64,000 bases of DNA from Adiantum capillus-veneris (GCA_014529385.2 CM043953.1:112872549-112936548); one strand, 5' to 3'; positions 21,586 to 33,633 are shown, counted from the first letter of the stretch. Translations and numbers: made by a program. Notes: a model not told the origin generated them from the letters alone.

Positions 21586-22377
21586 TAAAGCTTGGGGATA
21601 TTTTTAGATTGATGTTTGGATATTGAAGGATGCGAATGTTTGAAATAATAGAAGAACCTAGAAAAATTGTTTTGAGTTTTTATATGGTATTGAAGACTGA
21701 ACTTTCCTGGCACAGGAAAATGTTCATTTAGCCTACCAAAAATTCCAGGTGTTCACCATCATGTTTGAAAATGCATGCCAATCACCAAATTATCAGTTTT
21801 GAAAAAGGGTGATGATGATTTTGGATAGGGTGTTTATACCACCTATTCCAAGGGTGCATAGAGGATGGGGTATCAACTGGAGTCCATCTGGAGGAATCTA
21901 TACCATCGATGCTGACAAGATATGGTGCATGGATACCAATCACAAGAAACTTCATTGGGCAGAGGAGTTCAAAGTCATCGAAGTTTATCTTTTCCTTGGT
22001 ACAAAGAATCCGGATGCTACCATTACCTTGGGAGGAGAAAAGATATCTCAGACTCAATGGGTCTATAACCAAGTTACAAAAGTTATCCATGGTGATAGGA
22101 TTCGACCCATATGTGTATCTCGTAGCTTTCAAGGGTCAAAGGAAACTTATTATTTTGATCCTTTAGCCTATCCTTTTGTAGTCACTAAACTCAAAATATA
22201 GAGACATTACAATCCTTGTACCTAAAGACTACCAACCTTGGTAGCAAATAATATGTGTATAAATAAATTTTGGATTAATATTATCTTTTGTTTGTATTAT
22301 TGTCTGATCAAGTCTTTCCTTAAAGTGGATTAAAGTTAGAGTATCCAATAAAGTTTCACTTAATCTATATTGCACAG

Positions 22378-23213
22378 AGTGCGGTGTACACATCTCTTCA
22401 AGAGAAAAAGCTACTTCTCAAGCAAGCTAAACATCTCTCTTTCAAAGGGGAAGGAGCCCTAGTTGAGTGCGATGCAGAAGTGTGGCTCGAAGAGATGGAA
22501 GATTATTTTGTTGTTGCTGGTACTACTCCCGATAACCAAGCAATGTTGGCTATGTTTCGTCTCACGGGGGATGCCAAGCTTTGGTGGAAACAACACTGCA
22601 AAGATAATCAAGTAGCTCAAAACACTCAAACTTGGGAAGACATTAAGTATGCTGTCAAAGGATGTTATCTTCCACATGCACACGAATCCCTTAAGATGAA
22701 TGAATCTTCAACTTACGTCAGTTTCATCTTACAGTGGAATAATACTACTCCAAATTTGTAACTCTTAGGCGCTATGCTCCGCCAATTACCGCAAATCAAC
22801 AAGTAGCCCGTTTCTGCCAAGGGCTAAATGCTCCTTTAAATACTCGTCTAGAAGCCATGAGGCCTGTAAATTTGCAAGATGCTCTTTTAAGATCTAAACC
22901 CTTAGCTAAAGAGATGTCAAACTCTCAAAGGGTATGAAATGGAAATTTAAGGAATGCTGGAAGGAGAGGACGGCCTATGATGTGGAACCAAAGGCAAGTT
23001 TACCCAGTTCACTAAACTCATCCAATAGTTGCAGCTTCAGCAAATGGAGCTCAAAATGCAGATCTTAGATGCTATGAATGCAACGAGCTAGGACATTTCA
23101 GGAATGTATGTCCTAGGCGAGTCTCCACAACAAATACACCTAATCGAGCTAGAGGACGAGGCCAAATAATAAATCGTGGAGGAAGAAATGGAGGACGAGG
23201 TCGAGGGTGCGGA
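22378..23213 (+). pseudogene. Ty3-B gag
   Basis: The capsid-type gag domain is read from AGT at 22378. It includes EVWLEEMEDYF, MFRLTGDAKLWWK and a frame ending at TAA 22761. It resumes in another frame (RRYAPPITANQQVARF...) with further stops. A CCHC knuckle, CYECNELGHFRNVC (CX2CX4HX4C), lies at about 23069-23112, followed by a Gly/Arg-rich stretch. Gag packages genomic RNA into the particle. The start is probably supplied by the LTR exon at 20362. Confidence 0.85.
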
Positions 23214-23985
23214 ATGGCTGCCAGAGTCAATGCTATCATAGGAGAACCAACATTGGGAGAAGAACAAGAGGAAAGAGAAACTCTACATGCTGCAGTTGAT
23301 AACCCAAGAGCAAGACAACAATATGCTGTCATTCAAACACCTGCAAATCACCAAGGTGAAAAATTTGAGCTTCTTATTGATTGTGGTAGTACTCATTCTT
23401 TCTTGTCACCTAAATGTTTAAGGAGGTTGACTTAATCAACACCCTGCAAGAAAGATGAGAGTTGAATTAGCCAATGGAAAGGAGGTGTTATCTCAGTACA
23501 CTGTGGGAAAAATAGATTTCAAGTTGGGAGAATACTCTACTTCTGCTACTTTTCGAACCTTACCCATAGGAATCTATGACGGAATTCTTGGAATGGATTG
23601 GTTAGCCAGTCATAATGCCAATATCCATTGTGCCCAAGGAAGTGTTACTTTTGTGGACAACCAAGGTCAAGAAGTCACTATTCAAGGCCAGAATGGACGA
23701 CCAAAAGCTTACTTGGTCAAAGCTAATCGTCTTTTGAAAGGGTTACGCAAGGGTCAACAAATTTTTGTGGTCAAGCTAAACAAAGTAGAAAAATCTTCTT
23801 CCAACCCTGAACCAATGTGGCCAGAAGAATTTTTGGATGTTTTCCCTGCTGAACTTTCTGAACTACCACCACCTAGGGAGGTAGACCATGAAATCAAAAT
23901 TTTTCCAGGTAGTGAACCAGTCTCAAGAGCGTCGTACAAGATGTCACTTCTAGAGGCTATAGAACTCAAGGAGCAGCTCAAGTAG
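23214..23985 (+). pseudogene. Ty3-B protease and linker to RT
   Basis: The aspartic protease motif reads LLIDCGSTHSF (a D-S-G variant with Cys) near 23380-23402. A shift of one base between about 23410 and 23455 moves the frame. The second half includes GILGMDWLASHNA, the usual second protease block. The segment ends at an in-frame TAG (23983-23985) where the context LK*LIEQGF suggests an original CAG. Confidence 0.85.
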
Positions 23986-25235
23986 TTGATTGAGCAAGGG
24001 TTTATCCGACCTAGTACATCTCCATGGGGTGCACCTATTCTCTTCCAAAAGAAAAAGGATGGCTCTCTTCGACTTTGCATAGATTATAGGGGCTTAAATC
24101 AGGTTACCATCAAGAATAAATATCCATTCCTCGTATTGATGAGATGCTGGACAGATTATATGGATCCAAAATATTCACGAAGATTGATCTTCGATCTGGC
24201 TATCATCAAATTCGAATCCAGGAGGCTGATATCTCCAAAACAGCTTTCAACACTCGTTATGGTCATTACAAATTTACAGTGATGGCTTTCGGACTTACGA
24301 ATGCTCCTACAACTTTCAATCGTCTGATGCACGATATCTTTAGAGAATTCTTGGACGATTTTGTCCTAGTATTCTTTGACGATATCTTAATTTATTCCAA
24401 ATTAGAGGAAGAGCATGAAGGACATGTTAGGAAAGTGTTAGAGCTTTTACGCCGAAATAAGCTGTATGCAAAGAAAAGAAAATGTACCTTCTTTACCCCT
24501 AAGGTCTGTTACTTAGGGTTTATCATTTCACTTGAAGGAGTCTCTATTGACCCTGACAAAGTCAAAGATATTGTGAAATGGCCTCAACCCAGTTCACAAA
24601 CCGAAGTTAGAGGGCTCTTAGGTATCACAGGGTGGTACAGGATCTTTGTAAAGGACTATGCTCTTAAAGCTGCACCACTAACAGACTTGATAAAGAAAGG
24701 AGCTACGATACTTTGGAAAGAAAAACATGAATCTTGCTTCAAACAGCTTAAGGAGTATCTTGCTTCAGAACCTCTCTTAAAACTTCCAGACTTCACCCAA
24801 GAATTCGAGGTGATCACAGATGCTAGTAGCCTTGCATTAGGAGGAGTCCTTACTCAAGAAGGAAGGCCTGTAGCTTATACTTCTCGGAAGCTTAGGATTC
24901 ATGAAGTGAATTATGCTACACATGATTTAGAATTGCTAGCAGTTATTCATGCTCTCAAGCTATGGAGACATTATCTATTGGGACGCAAATTCCAGTTGGT
25001 AACAGATCACAAGAGCCTTAAGTGGATTTTTACCCAACCTAACCTTAACATGAGACAGAGGAGATGGATAGAGCTCATGCACGAATACGATTTTGATATT
25101 AAATTTAGACCAGGTAAGGATAATGTTGTGGCAGATGCCCTAAGCCGTAAAGCTTTTCTGGGGGCAATTTCCATGGCTAACAACCCTATTTTAGAAAAGG
25201 TCTCGGATGCTGCTGTCAGTGATGCAAATTACTAG
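23986..25235 (+). pseudogene. Ty3-B reverse transcriptase and RNase H
   Basis: RT fingers ([16 protein letters not shown]) begin the segment. A one-base deletion near 24130 shifts the frame into 24144-25235. That frame holds [21 protein letters not shown] and the catalytic FFDDILIYS. RNase H follows with ITDASSLALGG, DLELLAV and VTDHKSLKWIF, so its acidic residues are intact. The frame stops at a TAG (25233-25235) and continues in phase after it. Apart from the deletion and stop, the domains look complete. Confidence 0.92.
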
Positions 25236-26633
25236 ATGCTTGCTAGTATCCTACGTGAAGAGAGGGTATCATCAAATCAGCCTAAACCTCTGCATTATTC
25301 CTTAGAAGATGGGAGAATTTACTATAGGAATCGACTCTGCATACCTAAGGATTCTACCCTAAGGAATGCTATCCTATATGAAGCACATGATGGCCCAACT
25401 TCAGGACATCCAAATTATGCCAAAACCATCAATGCAATTCGCAGAAGTTACTATTGGCAAGGTATGAAGGGTGATGTCCTTCGCTACGTCAAGCAATGTT
25501 TGTCTTGTCAAAGGATTAAGGCAGAAAGACTAAAGATGCCGAGTAAATTACATCCTTTAGATATTCCCCAAATGAAATGGGAATGTATTAGCATGGACTT
25601 TATCACCGGGTTTCCTTCTGTCCAAGCTGGCTATGATTCAATCATGGTCATAGTCGACTTGCTTACTAAAGTGGCTCACTTAATCCCAGTCAAAAAAACC
25701 TTTACAGCTTTAGATATTGCTCGTTTGTTTGTGAAGGAGGTTTTCAGAATTCATGGTTTACCCAAGAGGATTGTCAATGATCGTAAAGCCAAGTTTACTT
25801 CAAAGTTTTGGGTATCATTGTTTCAAGCTATTGGAACCCAGTTATGTTTTAGTACTGCTTATCATCCTCAAACTGATGGCCAAACTGAAAGAGTTAATCA
25901 AGTAATTGAAGACATCCTCAGAGCCTACTACAATAGAGAACCTTGCAAGTGGATTCAATACTTACACTTGGTAGAGTATGCATACAATTCCTCTAGTCAT
26001 AGAAGTATTGGAATGACACCTTTTAATGCTCTTTATGGTCAAGAATGTTTATTACCTCTTAACTTTTCTGACCCCACTATAAGGGTAGAAGCCTCAAAGA
26101 AAATGCTTGAAGAAATGGAAGCTCAAACCAAAGCTATTCGAAGGGATATTCAAGCGGCTCAAGATCGACAAAAGAAGTACGCCGACTTAAAAAGATTTGA
26201 TCGGATTTTCAAAGAAGGTGACAAAGTTTTCTTACGAGTAAAGCCCAAAAAGAGCAATCTATCTCTCGGAAGGTGTAAGAAGCTTAGCTACCGATATTGT
26301 GGACCTTACGAAATAATCAAGGTTGTAAGTGATCAAGCTTATAGACTAAAACTCTCTTCTCATCTCAAAGTGCATGATGTATTTCATGTAAGTCTGTTAA
26401 AACCTTATGTATATAACCTTGACCATGTCCTTGATGATGATCAAATCATTTTACCTGCTCAAGATGTTCTACAACTCCAACCTGATACTATCCTAGAAAC
26501 TCGGGAGAGAAATCTTAGGAATAGATCCATCAAAGAACATCTTATCTTATGGAAGGATTTGCCTATAGAAGATGCTACTTGGGAAGATGAGACATCCCTT
26601 CTTAAGGATTACCCTTCACTGTTCTTGAGATGA
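25236..26633 (+). CDS. Ty3-B integrase with chromodomain-like tail
   Basis: A 465-codon open segment continues the pol frame after a TAG. The HHCC finger is HDGPTSGH ... CLSC. The core has SMDFITGF, VNDRKAKF and QTDGQTERVNQ, a D-D35-E triad with the third residue 36 after the second. The GPY module (YCGPYEIIK) and KVHDVFHVSLLKPY follow. The C-terminus (ILETRERNLRNRSIK ... WKDLPIEDATWE) has the form of a chromodomain, which places this element among the chromoviruses. The domain may guide insertion to marked chromatin. Confidence 0.93.
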   Translation: MLASILREERVSSNQPKPLHYSLEDGRIYYRNRLCIPKDSTLRNAILYEAHDGPTSGHPNYAKTINAIRRSYYWQGMKGDVLRYVKQCLSCQRIKAERLKMPSKLHPLDIPQMKWECISMDFITGFPSVQAGYDSIMVIVDLLTKVAHLIPVKKTFTALDIARLFVKEVFRIHGLPKRIVNDRKAKFTSKFWVSLFQAIGTQLCFSTAYHPQTDGQTERVNQVIEDILRAYYNREPCKWIQYLHLVEYAYNSSSHRSIGMTPFNALYGQECLLPLNFSDPTIRVEASKKMLEEMEAQTKAIRRDIQAAQDRQKKYADLKRFDRIFKEGDKVFLRVKPKKSNLSLGRCKKLSYRYCGPYEIIKVVSDQAYRLKLSSHLKVHDVFHVSLLKPYVYNLDHVLDDDQIILPAQDVLQLQPDTILETRERNLRNRSIKEHLILWKDLPIEDATWEDETSLLKDYPSLFLR

Positions 26634-26650
26634 GAGCATCTCAAATTCTA

Positions 26651-26662
26651 AGTTGGGGAGAT
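26651..26662 (+). other. Ty3-B polypurine tract
   Basis: AGTTGGGGAGAT directly precedes the TGTAAGG start of the 3' LTR, the usual position of the plus-strand primer. Confidence 0.85.
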
Positions 26663-27929
26663 TGTAAGGTCTCTACTTTCAAATTTCACACAAGTTCTAT
26701 TACGTAGTTGAATTTTCTTTATCCACCACTTATTATTTAAGATATTCGAGTTCAAATTATGAATCGTAGGTTGAGGAAACCTAGAATTTAAAATTTACGC
26801 TACAAAATTCTGACATGATTAGCTATATGAATCACTAATTAACTTATTGCAAGACTTATTTATTGATTGCAGAATTTTCTTTTACTACTGTAAAGTTAAT
26901 ATAAGACTGTAAAGTTTAACTTAAAAATGTAAAGTAAATTATCATTAAGGAAATAATTATAAAGACAAAAGAATACATAGGGATGACAAATGAAGGCACA
27001 TGGACTCACCTGGACTCACATAGGAGGGGACAAAGTGGGACACACTGTCACATGAAAAGGAGAGGCTAGTCTTGACCAATCTTAATGAGGGGGCCTGTGT
27101 GGCCTTATCTTTTGATGATATTGACAAAGTGGTCAAGCTGATGGGTACCACAAGGGTACCTAAAACGCGGGTATGATTTTTGGGGGGAAAAAAATTATTT
27201 TTATTTTATTTTTATTTTATTTTTATTTTTATTTTATTTTTTAAAATTATTATTTTTTTTGAGAAAAAAAATTGGACGTTTTCTTTTCTGCTATAAATAG
27301 AGCATCCATGCTCACACTTTAGACATAGAGATTGCCTCTATAGTGCTCACGAAGTGCTGCCACTTCTCTTAGAGAGAAGACATCCACAAACCGCTAAGAG
27401 AGCAAAAACTCTAGTGGACTAATAAGGTGCGTATTAATCAAGCATTCAATTAACTTTAGAAATGATGTATGTGTGCTATCTCTTACTCTAATCTCTCTAA
27501 TAGATTAGTAAGATTCAATTAGCTATGTGTGTGTGTGTGCTATCTCTTACTCTAATCTCTCTAATAGATTAGTAAGATTCACTTAGCTATGTGTGTGTGT
27601 GTGCTATCTCTTACTCTAATTTCTCTAATAGATTAGTAAGATTCAATTAGCTATGTGTGCGCGTGTGTTTATCTCTTACTCTAATCTCTCTACTAGATTA
27701 GTAAGATTCAATTAGTTTTAAGAAGGACATGTGTGTATGTGTGCTATCTCTTACTCTAATCTCTCTAATAGATTGGTGAGATTCAATTAGCTTTAGAAAA
27801 GGATGTGTGTGTGTTCTCTTTTACTCTAATTTTCTAATGGATTAGTAAGATTCAATTAACTTTAGAAAAGATGTGTGTATATGTTTTCTCTTACTTTAAT
27901 CTCTCTAAGTATCACTACAAGAGGCTCTT

Positions 27930-28062
27930 CATATTAGCGACGCTCACACAGCGACGCTCAAAAAAAAATTTTACGGCGTCGCTATGAGCGTCGCAAATTT
28001 ACAAAGAAATTTGCGACGCTCATAGCGACGCTTATAGCGACGCTCATAGCGACGCCAGCTGG
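27930..28062. repeat. Left subterminal repeats of the CACTA element
   Basis: Eight exact copies of GCGACGC (six direct, two as GCGTCGC) occur here, several spaced 12 bases apart as AGCGACGCTCAT. In characterised CACTA elements such subterminal motifs bind the TnpA-type protein. That role is inferred here. Confidence 0.9.
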
Positions 28063-28149
28063 GGTAAAAAAAATAACCGAGCGCGCCCAAAAACTCAGAT
28101 CTCAGATGTGAGTTTTTCGGCGCCCTCAAGCAAAGAGCAGGTAAAGCTC

Positions 28150-28337
28150 TCCCTCACTCTCTCTCTCTCTCTCTCTCTCTCTTTTTCTTTTACACACACA
28201 CACACACACACACACACGAGGAGAGGAAGGAGAGCCAGGTATGCTCCTTCCCTCTCCTCATTCTCATGTTCCCTTCCCCTCTTTCTCTCTCCCTCTCTCT
28301 CTCTCTCACACACACACATACACACACACATAGTGTT

Positions 28338-28379
<42 letters not shown>

Positions 28380-28600
28380 TGCAAAAACGCACACACATAC
28401 ATAAACAAAGAATGCACACACACATTGAGAGAGAAAAAGAGAGAGAGAGCATGCATAAACAAAAAACGCACGCATTGAGAGAGGAAAAGAGAGAGAGAAC
28501 ATGCATAAACAAAAAACGCACACATTGAGAGAGGAAAAGAGAAAGAAAACATGCATACGATCCAAAAAAACGCACACACATTGAGAGAGAAAGAAAGAGA
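28150..28600. repeat. CT/CA/GA microsatellites and about 50-bp tandem repeats
   Basis: CT (28150-28182), CA (28193-28216) and GA (28340-28379) runs are followed by four imperfect copies of a unit of about 50 bases. The unit is built on CACATTGAGAGAGGAAAAGA ... CATGCATAAACAAAAAACG (28420-28600). Long open frames on both strands here are low-complexity and not genes. Confidence 0.9.
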
Positions 28601-28949
28601 AACTAAGGGAGCGTCGTAGGAAACTAATTAAAATTAAAAGACCTAAAGATCTAGCCGACGAGGAGTTGAACTGAAGACCTATTATTCAAGAGAGAAATGG
28701 CATAATCAATCTATCATACTTGGCATGGGTGATAGAAAGGTTATACCATTTATCTCTTTTTATTGGCACACACATCCACACACGCGCACACACACAGGAA
28801 GAAGAGAGTTATAACGTCGTAGAAAACTATCTTAAAAGACGTTAAAGATTAGGTTATATGTAGACTTACATTAAATTAGGTTTAGGTTTATTTTTAACTA
28901 GATTTACGTTTATTTAAGCTAGATTTAGATTTACGTTATATTAGATTAG

Positions 28950-29148
28950 ATGCGGGTCTCCATAGACTGCGATGCCTGCATGAAGCGGGTGAAGAAAGCC
29001 CTCAATGGAATATAGGGTATTGCTGCCTTCACTCATGGTGGGCTCCGTCGATCCAAAAGTACTGGTGAAATGTCTTCAGAAGATAGGGAAGAAGGTGGAT
29101 CTTCGGGGCGGCAAGAGTCACTACATCCCCGACACAATGACCATCTAG
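28950..29148 (+). pseudogene. Captured heavy-metal-associated (HMA) domain fragment
   Basis: Two short frames together resemble one plant HMA domain. The first (28950-29015) reads MRVSIDCDACMKRVKKALNG, then Ile and a TAG. It carries the metal-binding CxxC in the DCDAC form, where families have M-D-C-x-x-C. The second (29035-29148) reads MVGSVDPKVLVKCLQKIGKK, then VDL, matching the family's 'V-x-G-x-V-D-P-x-x-V-L ... GKK' C-terminal half. About ten residues between them are missing and the frame shifts, so the fragment is non-functional. HMA domains bind metal ions and occur in copper chaperones and plant HIPP-type proteins. It sits between the left subterminal repeats and the transposase gene, which suggests host-gene capture. 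Confidence 0.7.
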
Positions 29149-29532
29149 ACAACCTCTAGTCATTAGACTTACGTTAAATTAGATTTAGCTTTATTTTTAG
29201 TTAGATTTACGTTTATTTAGATTTACGCTTATTTACGTTAGATCGAGTCCACGCAAGAATTACTTACGGTTTAGGGTTTAGAGTTAGACGAACAGTGAAA
29301 AGATCTACTGTGAAAAGATGTTAAGATGAAGTGAAGTGCTACAGCTAGAGAAGAGGCAAGGGGATTTTGTCCACTACATGCAGTATCATGTAGACGTGGG
29401 TGTCTAGATTTCTTGTACCCACAAATATAGGTATTGACCAATAAAGACGAGATTATAACCCGGTGGTTCTGATCTCCGTGCACCTCTAGACCGAGGTGTG
29501 CGGGGATTGGACATGACTAGAGAATGTGAGGT

Positions 29533-29570
<38 letters not shown>

Positions 29571-29632
29571 GACGAAGAATGCCAATAGAATATTAAATTT
29601 GTTGTCCAGGTTATAAGTTTTTTATCCTCATT
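29149..29632. other. CACTA 5' non-coding stretch
   Basis: No gene is recognised. A block at 29166-29225 (TTACGTTAAATTAGATTTAG ...) imperfectly repeats 28864-28925, so the HMA fragment lies between two direct repeats of about 60 bases. An (AG)n run lies at 29535-29568, just upstream of the transposase start. Confidence 0.7.
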
Positions 29633-32600
29633 ATGAGTAGCGACGAGGATGTGGGACCGTCCAACCGAAACACCTATCTCTCAACGAGGGTCTTATGTCC
29701 TTGTAATCAATGCAAGCATGCTGTGCGACGGACAAGACGTGTTTCTTTGCAGCACGTTCACGAATTTGGCGAGTTCGATCCATCTATTATAGATCGAGTT
29801 GTTGCCAATTATAACTCGTCGGACTCTGACGCTGGCCAACAAGCAGCAATCTTGCAACCCAATAGACGTATTCGCAGGCGCTTTGGTCAAGCAGCATATG
29901 TGAGGCCACAAGATGTAGCCTCTGACAGCTCGGGGGATGATCATGCAGAGCACATTCCCAACGAGGCAATGTTTGAGCCCGAGATTGATGAAATGATCGA
30001 GACGATCATGGATTCAGAAAGGCTTATCTATGATGATATGAAAAGTGAAGCCGATACATCATTGTATAATGGAGCACGTATGTCTAGATTGAAAGCACTC
30101 CTGGTTCTTCTCAACATGCAGGCAAAGTTTGGATGGAGTGACACTAGCGTCACAGCGCTTTTCAGGTGATCTATTACAATTAGTTTACTTTAATAGAACT
30201 CTAAATGTATAATGATCTGATAGATTTTTACACGACTGTATCATATTTTTATGTTGTGTAGATTGCTGAAAGAGCACATTCTACCAGCTGACAATGTGAT
30301 GCCAGATTCCCGAGATGAAGCAAGAAAGATTTTGCGAAACTTGGGGATGGATTACAATTCTATCCACGCTTGTCCTAATGACTGCATTCTTTTCAGAGGG
30401 GAATACACAGACATGGAGAAGTGTCCGAAATGTGATTCCGAAAGATATCGAGTAGATCTCCACGGGACAAAAATTCCACAAAAGGTTTTGCGACATTTTC
30501 CTTTGCTTCCTCGCATCAAGCATTTCTTCGAATGTAAGTCCATGGCCGCCCTAGCATCATGGCATGAGGAGAATAAATCTTCGGATGGTGTGCTACGAAT
30601 TCCTGCAGATTGCGCAGCCTGGAAACATATAGATGGAACATGGTCGGATTTTGCCAGGGAAGCTCGAAATTTGCGCTTAGGCCTGGCTATGGATGGCGTA
30701 AATCCATTTGGTCAAAGATCAACATCTTACAGTGTATGGCCCGTTGTCATCGTCAACTACAACATTCCCCCGTGGTTGACTACGAAGAAGGGGCACCTAT
30801 GGCTAAGCTTGATTGTGCCAGGGCGATATAAAGTGGGGAATATGGATGTGTATCTTCGTCCACTATTGGAAGAGCTACAACAATTGTGGATTGGCATAGA
30901 GGTGGTGGATATGAGCCGACACACAGAACGACGGAATGCTTTGATCAGAGGTATTCTAATGTGGACCATGCATGACTATCCCGGGCTAACAGAATGATCA
31001 GGTGATCTATTGACACTCCTCTCTCAGACACTGTAAATCTTGTTTTTCCCCATAGTTGATCTATTATCATGTGTATACATGCAGGGCTTCAAACAAGCGG
31101 ATACAGAGCATGTGTCACATGTGGACCTAGACTGAATGCACGTAGGGCACCCTCACTGAAGAAGCAAATCTACGAAGGTCATCAAGCGTATCTTCCGGAG
31201 AATCATGTGTTACGCGACGGCTTTTTGGGAAGAGAGCCACCAAGGATGTCTGCACAAGCATGGTTAGAGCAGAAGGAGATGTGCGATGACGGATTGCCTC
31301 CAGGGATGAAGAGACTATCTCTATGGTACGAGTTACCATACTGGCCCCGACTCGTGATCAATCACTTGCTCGATCCAATGCACATATTCAAGAATGTGGG
31401 TAATCTACTATGGGACCATTTGACCGGCAAGAAAGATACTTTGGGAGCCAGAGTTGACCTTAGAAATGTGGATCATATGGAGCAATATTGGCCGCAAACA
31501 GCGTCTGATGGATCGATAAAACTTCCTAAAGCACCATGGATTTTCACAGGAGCCCAAGAACGCAAAGTAAAAGAGGCCATTCGATCTTTGCGGACCCCCA
31601 CTGGCGTAATGCACTCGCTCCGAACGTGTTTTACTAAAGAAGGAAAGCTTACCGGTTTGAAGTCACACGATTGGCATAAAATGTGTCAGGTACGTTCATA
31701 GTGGACTTTAATATCATTGCATAAAATGTGGACTTTAATATCATTGCTGCACATACTTTACAGTTTATTTTATCGGTTGCCATTGAGGGATGTTTGTCTT
31801 TCGACATCCGTAACACAATCTACAAACTTGCAAAGCTGGTGCAATGGATCTCACAAAAGGAGATCGACGTAGACTCCATACCATTCGCCAAACTAAATGC
31901 TGCGGAGCTTGTGTGCATGTTTGAGAAACATTTTCCTACTACAATACTAACCATTCAGGTGCATCTTCTTATTCACATAGTTGATGAGGTGGAAATAGCT
32001 GGCACAGTTCATTCCAGATGGATGTTCTTCTTAGAGCGTTTCATGAAAACGCTTAAGGGATATGTGCGTCAAAAGGCACGTCCGGAGGGTAGCATGGCAG
32101 AAGGTTGGTTGGTATCAGAGTCCCTAGTGTACATTGGAGAGTGGCTAGACGGATTTGATAAATCCCGGGACACGCTATGGCGAACCATAGATGATGAGCG
32201 CATATCTGGGATTGTCATGTGCAATCTCGGTGTTGAGAAGAAGATGACGGAAGATCTAGAGGCTAAAATCAACCGATTTTGCATGCTTCACAATCCAGTG
32301 ATGCAAAAGTGGATTTCACAATATGAGGATGCAAAGCAAGAGCGACAAAGGGCACGAATCGAGTGGAGACGGGGAAGACGACCACCGATGCACTATCCAG
32401 CGGTTCTGGAGAGCCTACCAACCTTCATGAGCTTAAGATGGTTGCACAACCAATTGAAAAGCGCACAACAATGCGGTGACGAAGTGACTGAAGAAGAGTG
32501 GGAGTACTCTCGGGGTTGCGCGACCAAGGTAAGTTTGCAATGTACGACTAGCAAGTGACTTTATTTATAAACGTTTGAACGGCCACTCATAATCTTTGTT

Positions 32601-33361
32601 CGTTGTAGTATAAGTCATACACAGCAGCATGGTGTAAAGGTCGACATTTTAGGGTGGAACGAATCGACAAAAAGCGTTTTACTCAAGATTGTGGAATCAT
32701 GGCAAAATTTGAACAGTCTAGTCGACGACGTTCCTCTGATGCAGATCCCGTGGTGGCGGAACTCACTTACTTCGGCACGCTGCAAGAGATTTTGAGGATC
32801 GATTACAGAGGATTTTTTGTCGACTTGTTCGACGTGCAATGGTTCAAGATAATCATGGAGGGTCGAAACGCTACTGTGCGTAGAGGAGAGTCTGGTTTTC
32901 TTGAGGTGGATTCTACTAAGAAATGGACTGACCTAAGAGACACTTTCGTACTACCCGAGCATTGTGAACAAGTAAGTATATAAATAGTTAACATCCCCCT
33001 TTTACAAGTTATGTGCTTGAAAGCTCTCATGTAAGTTATGTGGCTCTGGCAGGTAGTATTTCATCCTACAAAGTCTACATCAAACTGGTGGTACGTCATA
33101 GAGGTAGCCCCTCGTAGTGCAAGGACGTATGAAGGCTACCATGTGCCAATCACAACGACATCAATGGAGGAGATCAGAGAAGATGCTCAATCAGAAGCCG
33201 CTGCGGTGGTGCCAGACGAGCATCAAGATGCTACTACTCTATATGGGGTGCATGCAGAGGAGCTACAAAATGAAACAGAGGATATGTGTTTAAACGGAGA
33301 GCTCTATATAGATATAGGAAGTTATGCTGAGTTATGCGAGGATGAGAGAGAGATCTCTTAA
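29633..33361 (+). CDS. Tnp2-type CACTA transposase, six exons, one in-frame stop
   Basis: Exons inferred from GT-AG borders that keep phase: 29633-30165, 30262-31001, 31085-31689, 31764-32528, 32609-32971, 33053-33361. Joined length is 1104 residues. Tnp2 hallmarks are CPNDCILFRGEY and CPKCDSERY near residues 210-240, LAMDGVNPFG near 320, LLDPMHIFKNVGNLLWDHL near 520 and MKTLKGYVRQKARPEGS in exon 4. The motifs near 320 and 520 probably include catalytic acidic residues. The enzyme would cut the element out by its terminal repeats. One TGA (30995-30997), seven bases before the exon 2 donor, is the only lesion I see, so the gene is nearly intact. Editing or a different exon 2 end cannot be excluded. 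It is transcribed in the same direction as the second CACTA gene. Confidence 0.93.
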
Positions 33362-33633
33362 AGCCACAAATATTGTATTTGAACAATTTTGCTCCGTGCT
33401 GTAAAAGCTCTAGCTCTCTAAGTAGCTTCCATGGTGTGTAACGCTCTTTTCTACTCGCGCTCACATCTTTTGATTGAAAATTCTGAGTTTTCGACTTGCC
33501 TCTTCTATCACTCGATTCATTGCGTCATTGTATTTATATGCGTCATTACGGCATTGTATTTAATGGTCTTTGCGTCATTGTCTACTCTATTCATTCAATA
33601 TTAAGTTTAAATATTCGTGTGTTTAATGCAGGT

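Noticed and set aside
28095-28581. Several overlapping ORFs of 70-160 codons on both strands
   Set aside because: They are translations of CT, CA and GA microsatellites and a tandem repeat; composition is almost only Leu/Ser or Glu/Arg.
28950-29148. A functional small metal-binding protein gene
   Set aside because: The frame is broken by a TAG and a shift and lacks the middle of the domain; it is only a captured fragment.
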